From Lepas anatifera (lineage: Eukaryota > Arthropoda > Thecostraca > Lepadidae), in assembly GCA_034440635.1 (NCBI GenBank), contig JAOTON010002129.1, positions 503,501 through 567,500 of the forward strand: 64,000 nt of DNA. The letters run 5' to 3'. Under the pieces are notes generated by a model. That model was given only the letters and a program-made list of their open reading frames with translations, did not search any database and was not told the origin of the DNA. Numbering within the stretch: position 1 is the stretch's first letter; each line of letters starts with the position of its first letter. Made by a program: the position numbers and the translations under genes. Shown one piece after another: positions 42,336 to 54,955 of the stretch.

Positions 42336-43118
42336 TTGTTGTTGTTGTAGGGTTAAGGCGCACAGCCTCTGGGGCTCAAGCGTCTCGACCTGTGAAATGG
42401 GGGAAAACCTCGCGACCCGTGAGAGAACCGGTTCCGGTTCCAGTGAACACTGGAACCAAGACCCGGTAGCGACAACAGGGGTACTATTAACTAGTCCTTA
42501 TCTAGGATGACTCTTTGCAAACACAGTGCCCCTATTTCTATACGTTTTCTAGGCAAAAGATTCTAGTACAAAGGTGCACAATACTATTTTCATGCTACTC
42601 AAGTTAGAAAACCATTGAATATGCGAAATTTATCTAAAACATGGCGCATCCAAGTATTTACGGTTCAGGACTAGTCTCAACATGCTAAATATGTCGATAA
42701 AGGTCACAGTCTTTAAGAAAAACAACCACGTGATCGAACATTCTTTCATCATTTCCTAAAAGAGTTTCCAGGGTCATTTGAACAGTCAATATTTCGCAAG
42801 CCGCTTGTAGTTGGCTCCGCTGTGCCTGGAATTTCGTACAGTGTAACAACAAATGTTCAACAGTCACCCTAACGTCGCACTCATCACATGTTGGGGGGCT
42901 TCTCGTTCCATTAAGTGTCGGTGGGTGAGTCTCGTGTGTCCAAGTCTTAGTCGGGCTAGTATCACTTCGTCCCTTCTGTTTTCCCTGTATGACGACATCC
43001 ATTCGACGGTTTGCTTCTTTATCATTTGCAGGTTAGTAGGGGCGTATGGCGTTGCCACTTCTTATCGATATATTGCCACATGCACTTTTTAATTTGGCCG
43101 AGGAAGTAATAGTACATG
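42336..43118 (-). mobile_element. 5'-truncated LINE of the LINE-1 family
   Basis: A 3' fragment matching LINE-1 from its (CAA)n tail to about 10727, covering the CCHC region and the C-terminal SSYRENRRDEVILARLRLGH segment, plus about 20 extra bases (CGAGGAAGTAATAGTACATG) at the truncated 5' end. It is flanked by the 15-bp duplication CACTAATAACTCTTG (42321-42335 and 43119-43133). Copy 1 has the unoccupied site at about 9913-9935, so this insertion came after the blocks separated. It shares LINE-1's C-run frameshift. Confidence 0.9.
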
Positions 43119-43162
43119 CACTAATAACTCTTGAAGGCGCGGAGCTGAAAGGCCGTGAGTGA

Positions 43163-46100
43163 ATGACATGTGGAAGTTGTTGTAAACTAAACCATATAAT
43201 TGATTATGGAGATTTCGCTCGAAACATAATTCTTGAACTGTTAAAATATTAGGTTAACTAGGCTGAACTCAAGTGTTTGAAATATTTGCTGTAAAACTTG
43301 GTACGTCCATGTGACGGGTTAAGAAGATGTTATTAATACAGCGATATTTTTCAGGTTTGCTGATTTAGAAATCTCTGCATGTGCTGGTCAAACTTTTGTT
43401 TTGCCTTATGGCTGACTTTTATCCAGTATCAGTGGGCTGAGTGTGATACAGCATGACCAAGTTTGTCACCAGCTATCAACCATTTCAGTATGTTATAAAT
43501 TGTGACTGATATAACAACTTCTCATGTTCATATCTGGTATGATAATAATAGTTGATGTAAATTTGCTTTTACAATAGTGGTAAAATATTCAATTTTGACT
43601 AAGGCCATTGCGCATGTTAAAATGTAAAAACTGACTCGTTGTCATCACTGGTGGTTTGCTTATCCGCCCTGACTGTGCTCTCTATAGGGTCGCTCTTAAA
43701 AACTTTGTGTACTTAACAGACTTGAACTGTCCTTATCCTCATGATATATTTGATTCTGATTTCATTGAGTGACATTTCAATTGGCTACAACACCAGGAAA
43801 GATTGGCTGAAAGTGGTTAAAGATTTCATGTTTCAGGCTCCAGATTGGCCGCATCTTCCGCTGCTACATTGGGATGAAAGAGGTGCATAACCAACCAGTA
43901 AAGCCAGTGTGGCATGTACTTGCATATAGTAATGATAGATGAATTTTATAAAGCATCCATTTACTTTTTAGATATATTTGCACCATAATATACCTGTTAT
44001 TCCTGTTAATGTACCTGTTTCTACTAATGTGAATGTTAATACCTGCTATTCCACATGATCCCCAAATTACATGGTTCATCAGCCTGAAAACTTTTTTGTG
44101 TTGTTACCTATTTGAATGTATTTATGTGCTGTGATGTATTTGAACGAGTTAAAACTATTTTTACTATTTAAACGACTTGATTTAACGATATGTGCTATCG
44201 TGAATTTAGTACTTGCGGATACAGCTTCATATATGAAATGAAAACAATTTAGTTGAGGAAATTTTTAATGCCCCTCTCCATTCCTTAGCTTTCCTGGGAA
44301 GCCCAGCACTAGCAGTATCTCTTTCGGCGGTGTCTTTGGATGTCAGCAGCAAGCGGCGCTGGATGCCCCTGCTACAACCCCAGGACGGTGAGTCTGATGT
44401 GGCTAAAGACAAAAAATGGTTGCAATATTTTCAATTGAGAAGTGGATGGGCTATCCAACTCTGTTTCCCGTTTTCGGTTACACAGTGTGGTTTTCTAGAT
44501 CTGAGGCGGCTACAAGCCCCCTCTCCCCTGTCAAGGCGAAGGTGGCTTAGATCCTGTCAATGGGTGTGGAAATACTGCATTGTGCGCGAAGCATGGTCTG
44601 CATTATCTAACTGCAATCATTTTATTTGGGATTGACATAGATATCCTGCTTTTTTTGGAAACCTGAAAATTAAACATCTATATGGGTGTTGACATCTTTT
44701 TAATTCCACTCTCTAATTCCATCGGGGCCAACTGTGCAAATAACCATGAGGAAACATATTTTTGCAAACATATAGCGATTTCAGCATAATGTCATGACTG
44801 CGTCTGCAGTGCTGACAAATTGTTTTGACAAATCGCCTGGATGGGGTCATATGACAGGCTACCTTCACTTCGTTTATACAGCTCTGAAGGTGCTGGCGGG
44901 GGGCTGGTCGAGGCGCCGCTCTGGTCGAGTTTCTGACGAGCACTGGCTGCGCTGCTTGGTCTTGTAGTCTCCACTGGATTTCAGTTAAATTGTTATCCCC
45001 TACTACCCGTAGAGGGCTGACTCCCGGCAGCGCTGAGAGACACTGAGCATCCTCTCCAGTGATGGCTCGTCGCTGGAGGGACGTTAGCAAACAGTGATGG
45101 TGATGTTGGGTTTACTTAACACGTGCCCCGCTGGGGTCCTTTGCATGATGAGCCCTGCTGGGGGAGAGGGCGTTCCCCCTCCATATCCCGTTCGCCACGA
45201 AAGGTAAAGGAAAATTACGGGCGGCGTTCGAAAGCTATTAACAAGACGAAGAGAATTGATAAAAAAATTTTTACATCTAGTCAATATTTAGGTTAGCATA
45301 GGTCAAAGAATGCGCCATAGGCTTACAAAACAGAGCAGTGTACGTTTCCGTCTCTAGATCTGCCCTCAGGGAAGCTAGAGCAAATCTTTATGCATTAGTA
45401 TTGTATTGTATGACACAGAAAGAATTTTTTCCAAGGTACAAGCCTAAAATTGTGTTTCTAGAAGTTTTACCATTGCAGAACAGTAGTTGCACCGTAGTTC
45501 AATTACCGAAGTGAAACAACGCTGGTTACGTCAATAGCATAAAGCAATGCAATTACTAGAGAATGACAACCTTGCCTTGTGCCACAATAGTGTGCGCTTC
45601 GTTCATACCTGGTTCATACCTTGCTTGCGCACCAGCGCTGTACTAGCTGAATATTAGGCGTTGTAGTGTCATTGTAAATATCTGGTATGTAAAGTTAGGG
45701 CGTTGTCGCACCCTTGTTAGGCCATTGTCGTTTGACTATGGTTTCAAATACCTGCCCGTGTTACGGTCGTCATCTTGCTTTCTGTTTACCCGTGGCAATA
45801 CACAGTGGCCTGGCATGCATACCGTGTAGGTTGGAATAAAATGTGACTTATTTTAATCAATCGTGGAACTTTGGAAGCTGTCTGGAATAGTTGTCAGTCA
45901 TCTGTGAGTGGAAAGTATTGTTCTCTGTTCCAATAATTGAAAAGTGAGGCATTTTGGAATAGTCAATCCAATTACTTACTTCAGGCATGTATACCATATT
46001 GGTATTAAGGCTCATATTTTCTTGTCAAACAAGCACAGACTATTTGATCATATGGCTTAGGTACTTGCAGTGGGTAGAGCTTAATTGTGTTTGCTTTATG

Positions 46101-47814
46101 GGCCCATTTGAAAAATAGGGTGAGTTCCAATATGATCTTGTCAGTGTGTTCAGATGGATTTTTCTGGTTTACCAAAGTTTGCTTATAATTTAGGGCAGGG
46201 GTAGAATGACTGGGACAAGCACAGAAGCTAAAACAACATCAAAATATGAGAGGGAAGCATCTCTAGTAAATATAATGCTGCTAATCCTTTTTAATGGCTA
46301 GGATTGAAAAATGCCAAGCGAACAGTATCAATTTTTTGAAGAATGTTAAATCAACAAAATTCATTCCCAATTTGGGGCAGACTGCAACATGTTGTAGGGG
46401 CTGGAATTTGCTGTATACATACAAAATTTTCTGGTCACATTAAAATGTCTGGCTCGCCTTCTAAGATTTTTTGGAAATGCTGTCAGTATGAGCATTTCAT
46501 TTTAGAAATAACCTGCCCTTCACATAAAAGTTTTCAAGCAAAGTACACTAAGATATGTTTGTGTTTTTAAAGTATATTTTGTGATACAGCTTGGAAAATT
46601 TGAAGCCTGAATGCCTTTCCCCAGCACAGCCATTATATTTCCTTACTTGCCCCTAAAAACATTGAAGGGTGTTCAGTGTTGGAGACTATTGTCAGCATTC
46701 TTAAATATGTTTTGGGTCTGTTTGACTCTCTTAAGAAAGAACCCAAACATTCCATATTTTGAAAATAAGCTCTCCTATTTGGGTTGAAACGTGCCCAATT
46801 ATGAGTCAGCATTCCTATCATTGAGTATACCTACAAAACATTTGTTTATAATTCTGACTACAGCTCTACCTTCCTCCCAGTTGATTAAGATTAAATTTCA
46901 GACCAGATGCTGAAACTCTTGACATTCTTTAAAAGCTTATTGGTTTTGTCTGTGAAATGTAAGCCAGAATGAAAAATGAAATTACCCTATTCACATTTAG
47001 ATATTCGGTCATTCCAGACCCTCTTGGAAAGTTGAGTGGTCTTGGAACCATATATTTTGCGGAAATATACCTAAGGTGAATGATCCAAAAGATTGTTTTA
47101 AATGTTTCATAATTGACCATATCTGTGACGAGAGATTTATGGCAGATTTTTTACATTAGTCTGTGCCATTTAGCTTGGATATGTTTGGAAAACTTCTGGC
47201 ACTTAAACATCTGTTACCAAAAGAGTGTCTGGAACAGCCTCATTGTTACAAATAAAGTGCAAGACTGCAAAGAAAAAAACTACTGTTGTACTAAAATTGT
47301 ACAAAATGATACTTGGACCCATGAATTAATGTTCTATTTTCTATTTTGAGGGGATTTTTTATTCCTTCCAAGAAGCTACTAGGACAAAATTTTTTGCCTA
47401 TTAAATCAAAACATGCTTCATCATGAGTAAGTAGGTCTATTTTCATATACCTTGTACGAGTTTGTTAGCCCATCTGATATAATTATCTATTGGTCAGCAT
47501 GTGAAATAAGACGCATTTTTTCATTATCTTATTATAGATTTTGTAAAATCTGTCTGGATTGGAGGTGAGCTAAGCAGAGGGAATGAAAACAACACTGATA
47601 GGATCCCATTTGGATCAATGGATTCTATAATCAGTTCAAGCCGTGACAAGGGACAGTAAGTGAAGAGAAGGGCACTGAAAGGGGAAGGGAGAGAATGACA
47701 TTCAAAAGGGACAAATCAAAAATAAAAAGGTCACTTCTGCTTCCTGAGTTTCTTCGGGTGAACATTTTTTGCACTGATTTAGGGGACCATAAAATCCATG
47801 GGCAAGGTTCACAA
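43163..47814. repeat. Block D, copy 2
   Basis: Matches 23754-28391 over its whole length with scattered substitutions and small indels, including the candidate exon (44289-44387) and the GC-rich patch (44820-45200). Homology ends at 47814, the same point as in copy 1. No gene I can support. Confidence 0.85.
44289..44387 (+). other. Candidate 99-nt internal exon in block D, copy 2
   Basis: Counterpart of 24873-24971 with both splice sites kept (CCATTCCTTAG| and G|GTGAGT). The two differences (GAC to GAT, CAC to GAC in one phase) are one silent and one replacement change, too few to choose a phase. Product unknown. Confidence 0.35.
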
Positions 47815-48000
47815 TAGTGCTTGGCAGAAGAGCTGGTGTGCTGGAATTCAGGGACTAAAATGCCGCCGGTTCACAATGAAGAAATTCATGAAAATCTGGT
47901 GAGCTGGTGAGACAGGCTAGGGATCAGAATGGTCCCCACCTTGCATGCTAAAAGTTTTATGATTCGGACTGAGCGTCATTGGTGAAAATCATTAGCTAGG

Positions 48001-48194
48001 GACCTAGTCTCCGTGACCAAATTGCGATCCGGATCGGACTACCGATGGAGTATATCAAGTGCTATTTCCCGAGTAATATGACAGGGCCCGTGCTCAAGTG
48101 CTGGGAAGATCGCAATTGACGACCTCCACGACTCCACGATGTATACTGCTCGGTAGTCCGATGCAGATTGTATTTTGGTCATGGAAACTAAGTC
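48001..48194. mobile_element. Foldback element with about 50-bp inverted arms
   Basis: GACCTAGTCTCCGTGACCAA... (48001-48050) is the imperfect complement of 48146-48194 (...TTTTGGTCATGGAAACTA), with the perfect core TCGGACTACCGA / TCGGTAGTCCGA. The arms pair at roughly three quarters of positions by eye. No target duplication was identified; superfamily unknown. Confidence 0.6.
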
Positions 48195-48200
48195 AGTGTT

Positions 48201-48854
48201 GATATGGGTATGTTCCAGTCCCTCTTGCGAAAATCTGAGAGCATTTGGTGCTAGGTGCATTTTTAAAGATTACCAAAGATAAAAGGCGCAGAATGATTTA
48301 TCAAGTAAGCCATAATTGTCAAAATCAGGCACTGCACAAAAACAGCGCATTTGCTACTTTCCTTTACGTCATTTAGCTTGGGAATTTTTCAAAGCTTTTT
48401 TTTATAAATTTGGTCCAACTTGTTCCCAGTACGGCTGCTGGAGTCGGAGTCTCACTGAAGTCCTCAAGGGACTTGTCACGGAGACCCCGACCCCACCACC
48501 CGAACGAGCAACTCCCACAATGAAGGGATAATTTAGAAGCCAAAGTTTAACGTCCCACAAAGCACAGGGACGGCCGCCCCGCTCAGGTCACCCTCTCACC
48601 AGTCGGTTGCCAGCCGACCTACGTCGGGCAAACTATTGAGCGCCGGAGCGTCTCTCAGGGAAACCGATCCCAAGCCTGGACATGCACTGCCACTGCATGC
48701 TTCTGAGCAGCGGGCCGGAGCCCAACGCTCTACCAACTGAGCTACCGGGGCGGCTAATTGAGCTTATATACCGGGGCATGTAGGTATTTTCAGACAAGAA
48801 GTCTGGCGCCAAAAGCTTTTGGTTTTTGCAAGAGGGTCTGGAACATACCCTATC
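48201..48854. mobile_element. Inverted arms enclosing the second SINE
   Basis: GGGTATGTTCCAGTCCCTCT (48206-48225) and the following TTGCGAAAA...TTTGGTGCTAGG are the complement of 48801-48854 (CTGGCGCCAAAAGC ... AGAGGGTCTGGAACATACCC). Arms of about 50 bp bracket a loop containing the SINE at 48395-48754; without the SINE the loop would be under 200 bp. It may be the outer part of the same foldback element as 48001-48194. Confidence 0.5.
48395..48754 (-). mobile_element. tRNA-derived SINE, copy 2
   Basis: Same family as 752-1107. The A box on the minus strand is TAGCTCAGTTGGTAGAGC (complement of 48727-48744), one base from copy 1. The 3' tail includes AAATTTATAAAAAAA. Different flanks from copy 1 show that this is an independent insertion, which fixes the ends of the family. 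Confidence 0.87.
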
Positions 48855-49031
48855 TGAAGTGCCTAATCTTGAGTTCCACTTTTGTCATAACTCATCGCCG
48901 AGGCTACTTTACAAAAGGCGTGGCCTATGAAATGAATTCCGTCCTCAGGGTGACGTTATACAGTGATATGGCAGCTAGAGGACTGCACTAACTAATATGT
49001 GAGCCATATGGAGGTTCCAGAGCTAACTTAA

Positions 49032-49480
49032 AGGGAATGTAGAACCTTGGTCAAATCCTGGAATTTAGTGTAATTAGGCATACTTTTAGCCGAAAATAAT
49101 GAAACCACTCATGAATTCTCTAAAAAAGTGTACAGTAAGCTCAAAATTTTTATTTTTAAAATATTCCTCTAGGGAAAGCAATAAATATCTGCCTGTGGAT
49201 GATGTCATGATCTGGCAAACCCTACCATACTTGAAACGCTTCAAGGGCTTCGATTGGCTGATGCTCACAGTGACGTCAGCAAATGTCGTCACACCAACAG
49301 CCATGACAGCTGTGGCCTGCTGCTAAGGGTACATGAGGGGTACACTGCAGGTAGGTTTTAGCTTTTCTACGGAAATCTTGAGTTCCAAGACAAATTATAT
49401 ATTGAGTACCGGGTTTTCCGACTTGCTTTACAACTTGGCTATCCTAGTTAAAATCACGTTATGAAGGTGACACATTCCCT
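49032..49480. mobile_element. piggyBac-style MITE, TTAA flanked
   Basis: Left end TTAA|AGGGAATGT (49028-49040), right end ACATTCCCT|TTAA (49472-49484). The terminal inverted repeats AGGGAATGT/ACATTCCCT are perfect, and the TTAA duplication is the piggyBac signature. The 449-bp interior has no transposase, only short frames, and a CAGTGACGTCAGCAAATGTCGTCAC stretch with two CGTCA motifs (about 49268-49292). It would be moved by a transposase elsewhere. Confidence 0.75.
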
Positions 49481-49936
49481 TTAAGGTGTGCATATTTTTG
49501 ATTAAGTGGAATCGAATTCCCATGAGTGAAAATATTTTGGAATTAAATTGAACATGAGATCGTGATGAAAAAATTGACATACTGTATCTGTGGTAGACGT
49601 TTGAAGTTGGTTAATTTTAACATGGAACCCGATTGGTAAACTTATTTTGCTTAACGTGACGTCATAGTAGAGTCGGCTCCGGATTGTTACCGTTAAGGAC
49701 CTTGGTAACACCATACTCTTTCCATTTGAAATAGCCTCGTGCGATCACCCAGAGGGATTTTACCATATTGCAACAAATTTTACCTGATATGGGGAGGTCA
49801 AATTTTCCCTTTCCTGATGAAGGGTGTGTTCGCGCTTCTCGTCTACCTCCTCCTCCAGCATCCTCCCAGAATAGTGCGAAGATTTCAGATTTCCTCTCAG
49901 AAATGCTTTTCTAGCTTTCTATTGGGCAGTAGAACT

Positions 49937-50012
49937 TAGTAGCATCTTCTACGTAGTGTTTACGTACGTAGTGTCTACTACGTAGTGTTTTCTACGTAGT
50001 GCCTACGTAGTG
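49937..50012. repeat. TACGTAGTGTT minisatellite
   Basis: Five or so units of CTACGTAGTGTTT with spacing 12-19 bp and the palindromic core CTACGTAG. It is confined to this spot in the window. Confidence 0.85.
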
Positions 50013-50426
50013 TTGAGTGTTTTTGTTTCTCGGATTTGTTCAAGGGAAAACTCCAGGAGCCCCTTAGACCAACAGTTAAGAGCACTCCCGAGAGGCTCCC
50101 TGACAATAACTCTCAAGGGCCTGAGACTGATTCTGGTGGGGGGGGGGTTGAGAGGCGCACTCACATTGACTAGACCTTGTCAAAAGAACCATACTTTGCA
50201 CCCTGGTATATTCATAGTATATTGTAGCAAACAATGATTCTTTTGCTTCTTTTTCTGCTGTCACTTTTGTGTAATATCTTGAAATACAGTAATGTGATGG
50301 ATAGCATTCTTATAAAACTTTTTGGCCCTAAGCCAAGTTTGTGCTCACATTTAAGTCCTGGGAATTGAAGTCTTCTATTCCATATTTTTGGCCTGTCTTT
50401 TCCTCATGCTTGTATGAATTTTTCAG

Positions 50427-50621
50427 GTGCTGCCAGTGGCTTAAGATCTGTGGATGGTCCCTCACTTCCTGAAGCTGCTGAGGAACCACATCTTGGACCA
50501 GGGTCGGAGGCTACTGGGTCCAGAAGCACCGGTAGTAGACAAGGGCCTCCCCCAGCAGCTTTTGGCAAAGGACAATGCCAAGCTTCTGCTTTGCCATGCC
50601 CTTCAGTTGAAGCATATAAAG
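50427..50621 (+). pseudogene. P-element/THAP9-like transposase, internal exon (copy 3)
   Basis: Flanked by an acceptor (GAATTTTTCAG, ending 50426) and a donor (AAAG|GTATGG, intron from 50622). From 50454 it reads VPHFLKLLRNHILDQG, the family's conserved stretch around a catalytic-core helix, then VVDKGLPQQLLAKDNAKLLL and LQLKHIK. A TAA stands in this phase just upstream (GCT TAA GAT), so the exon start or the gene is defective. The end of this exon joins in phase 0 to VTGQERQQVRPAAQ of the 3' exons at 6551 and 38959, the exact order in P transposases. This ties block A to the intron between them. Confidence 0.75.
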
Positions 50622-50882
50622 GTATGGGCCATCAGTTTTGTGCATCAAACTTTTACTTCTGCTCTTTTTAAATCTACTGGACGTGAAATTTAAATGATTT
50701 GTATAGGATTTTAAATTATTCATTGCTCGGGAGAGCACCTTTCCATTTGGTTTGTACCGTTTTTATCAATATACTGTGTACAATTAAATTTGTAGAGGCA
50801 AAATTGATTCATTGCTGTCAAATGAATCTCAGGTCACTCATTCGAATGAACATATCAATATATATTTTTCTCTGGCAACGGG
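50622..50882 (+). other. Transposase intron, 5' part (copy 3)
   Basis: Starts at the donor GTATGG and from 50667 matches 1-215. It is interrupted at 50882 by LINE-D and resumes at 55382. Confidence 0.7.
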
Positions 50883-51431
50883 CGCCACCTATATAAGTCA
50901 GATGGCGCTGGCGCTGAAAACTCAACTGCGGTACCATACTTCTATGGCTGAGACAACTATGAATATATGGTCTCTAAAATTTACAAATTAATCCGTTTTG
51001 ATCCACATTATATCAAGTAGGTTATACTCTAGCTTTTGGTGGATGGTCTTGTGAACCCTTGGATCCTGGATTCCCTGGTGATGAAACATTCAAATCTACT
51101 TTTGTACATAGCTTACGTGTTTCATGTGTCTCTCTTTTTTATTCCGTGTTTTGTCTTTGGCAGGCATTAGGGATGAGTATGGACCTCTTAGGATTATTAT
51201 TTGGTCTTCAGACCTTGGTTGTCTTTTTCATGTGCAGCACCGCCCCGCATCTTTCTTCCCTTGTGGAATGTGTTTCTTGTCACGCATTGGTCATTTTTGA
51301 AGTCAGAAAAAGGAAAAACTTTAACAACTTGAAATTTGGTTGCTATATTATAAATAAAATTGCTTATATGAATAGTTTTGAACTAAGACTGGAAATGATC
51401 TTATTATACATTCTTGAAAAATAACGATATC

Positions 51432-54397
51432 ATGGTAAAAGGTCTCTTTAGTCATTTGATTTCACATCCCACAACTGAATTTGACCATCGCTTTGACAAA
51501 ATAACATCAGACTGTCAATACCATATGCTTCCGATTAACACTGATGTTAAAGAAACATTTTCTGTCATCCATATTAACGCCCAATCAATTAAAAACAAAT
51601 TTGATGACTTCCGTAACATACTTAGCAAGTCTGATGTTAAATGGTCAGTTATTTGCATTGCGGAAACATGGCTTAGAAAGGATATTGAGAAATATTTTGA
51701 AATTGACGAATATAACCTTTACGCCACCAGTAGAATTAACGTCCAGGGGGGGAGGAACAGCTATCTATGTACATTAACAGTATGACAGCAAGAGAAGGGT
51801 GGATCTTGAACTTTCCCAAACTGAATCGACATTCGTTGAGCTGACTAATTTAAAAGGAAAACATGACAAAAAACTTGTGATTGGTGAAATTTACAGACCT
51901 CCAAGTCAAGACTACAACATATTCATGGAAAAAATTGAGAGTATTCTAGGACTATTAGATAATTGTCAAATGAAATGTATATTGGCAGGAGACTTTAACT
52001 TAGATCTCTTAAAAATGCAAGAAGACAGAAAAGTTCTGATGTTTATGAATTTGATGCAATCATACAATTTATTACCCTTAATTTCAAAACCAACCAGAAT
52101 ATCAACACATGGGGGCTCCTTATCGATAATATATTCATAAATGATTTAAATCAAGTGCGTTCATCGGGTATAATAATTGATGACCTATCTGATCACCTTC
52201 CTATCTATATGTGTATCGAAGTAAAATCAATAGAATTTAACAGAAGGAAACCAGTAAAAATTTTTGATAAGAGAAAGGAAACTGAATTAAATGACTTCCT
52301 GGTAACCAAATTGCAAAACTTTCAGAACATAACCGATCCAAATGAAGCTTGTAAAGTAATCATAAATGCCTATAAAATGGGAGTTGAAGAGTTTTCTAAG
52401 TCCTTTGTGCCTAGTAGAAGAAAAACCCCAATAAAGCCATGGATCTCACCAGGTATTTTGGCTTGCATTAATCAGAAGAATAAACTCTATCGGAAATATA
52501 TTCTATCTAAAGACAAAGATAATTCAAATAATAGGAATGTTGGTGAACCAAACCATGAGGAAAAATATAAGCAATATCGAAACATACTGACTAAAATAAT
52601 TAAAGATACTAAGCGAGATTATTATAAACACATGTTTGAGTTGCATAAGGGTGATGGAAAACAAACATGGAATTTACTAAATGAAGTAATTAATAGAAAA
52701 ACCTCTAAAACTAGCTCATACCCCAAAGTTTTCACTGACGAGAAAAACAAACGTTATGAAAATGAGGATATCTCAGATGGTTTCAACGATTTTTTCTCTT
52801 CCGTAGGTTCGAAACTTGAAAAGGAAATCCCAGTGTCTGATGTAGATCCAACAAGTTATATTGAAAATTATACACATCCCCCACATCTTTCGGAACTCTC
52901 AACTAACCAGCAACAGATTGAGGATGTTATCAAATCGCTAAATTCTGTGGGTGGTGGCGTTGACGGCATAAATACTCATCTCCTCCTTTGCACTTACAAA
53001 AGATGCCTTAACAACTTGACATCTTTTTCAACATTTGCTTACAAAATGCTGTGTTCCCAGATATTTTGAAAATTGCATCGATTGTGCCTGTTTATAAATC
53101 TGGCGAAAACGATAAATTCACAAACTACCGTCCCATTTCCTTGTTGCCCATTTTTTCCAAGATTCTTGAACGACTGATTTATAATTACTTTTCGGATTAT
53201 CTGACTCAACATGATATTTTGTACCCATTGCAATTCGGCTTTAGGAAAAAGCATAATACCTATATGCCATTGGCGCACCTCTATGACAATGTGACAAAAT
53301 CTCTGGAAAACGGTCATGTTTCGTGTGGAATATATCTTGATTTGAAAAAAGCGTTCGATACGGTTAGTTTAAGTATACTCTTACGTAAAATAAATAAAAT
53401 TGGCATACATGGAAAATTATATAAAATCATTTGCTCCTATGTATCAAACAGATATCAAAAGACAAGGATAAATGAAACTCTATCAAAACCTAGAAAAATA
53501 GACACTGGTGTTCCACAGGGATCAATATTAGGGCCTTTGTTATTTATAGTATATATAAATGACCTTTATAAAGTATCAAATGACTGTACATTTTACTTGT
53601 TTGCGGACGACACTGCTATTATCATAACAGAAGAAAATTCAGCAAAGCTTCAGCTTAAGGTAAAAAATATCCTGCCTAAAGTATCAGAATGGTTCAAAGC
53701 AAATCGTCTATCATTAAACGCGTCTAAATCACATTATCAACTTTACTCTGGGTGTGCATTGGAAAATCTTGATGTGACTTTGAACAGTGTACAAATCTCA
53801 AGGTCGAAAAATATACGTTATCTAGGAATAAATATTGACGAAAAATTAAAATGGGACTCTCATATTTCAAATTTATCCACAGTTATAAGTAGGAATCTCG
53901 GCATAATGAGCAGAGCTAAATTCTTTATGTCAACACGTGAATTACTTTGTCTTTACAATGCCTTAATCTTGCCCCATTTAAATTATTGCGCGCTTGTCTG
54001 GGGTAGTAATTATGAATCCAGACTAGATAAAATCATTAAACTTCAAAAACGAGCAGTTAGAATTATAACGAAGAAACCCTTTTACTATCCAACGAATGAA
54101 CTATTTCTTGAGCTAAAAATTCTGAAGTTTCCAGAACTAGTATCGCAACAAAAAATAGTTATTCTATCAAATGTATTGAATGGTACGATGCCAACTGTGA
54201 TGTCTTCAATGTTTCAACTCCACCGAGCAAATAACACTAGACTAGTACAACATTTTGAAGTACCTTTAGCCACCACAAATTACAGAAAATTTTCTATTAC
54301 ATGTTCTGCACCAGAAATTTGGAATAAAACTTTATGTGCCAAATTTAGGACTACGGAAGATGTACCCCTAAACAAAAACACACTAAAAAACATGTAA
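51432..54397 (+). pseudogene. LINE-D ORF2: endonuclease and reverse transcriptase (frameshifted)
   Basis: From ATG 51432. The endonuclease has SVIHINAQSIKNKF, VICIAETWLR, then a shift in a G-run near 51750, GEIYRPPSQ and LAGDFNLDLL (51799-52140), another shift, and IDDLSDHLPI (52155-). RT spans 52155-54397 with a last shift near 53060: VPVYKSGENDKFTNYRPISL, FGFRKKHNTYM, LDLKKAFDTVS, TGVPQGSILGPLLFIVYIND, and the catalytic YLFADDTAII, ending in FEVPLATTNYRKFSITCSAP. No RNase H. The 448-codon RT part 53051-54397 is intact. About three shifts in total, so probably inactive but not very old. Confidence 0.88.
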
Positions 54398-54549
54398 GGG
54401 ATATCTTCCTTGCCAAATATAGAACAAATAATTAGTAACCAACGTGACCATCGCCGTGAAATTTATAGTGGGGGAAGACATGTGAACCTTGGAAATGGGG
54501 CTGCACATTGAAGACTGTAATTGTGTCCCAATAAATGCTTCCTAGTGAA

Positions 54550-54955
<406 letters not shown>

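Larger units (their letters stand above)
47815..50426. other. Segment of small elements upstream of the copy 3 transposase exon
   Basis: No protein gene supported. It holds a foldback (48001-48194), a second inverted pair of arms with a SINE in the loop (48201-48854), a TTAA-flanked MITE (49032-49480) and a TACGTA minisatellite (49937-50012). Transposase exons coding for the N-terminal THAP domain would be expected near here; I found no C2CH pattern. Confidence 0.6.
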
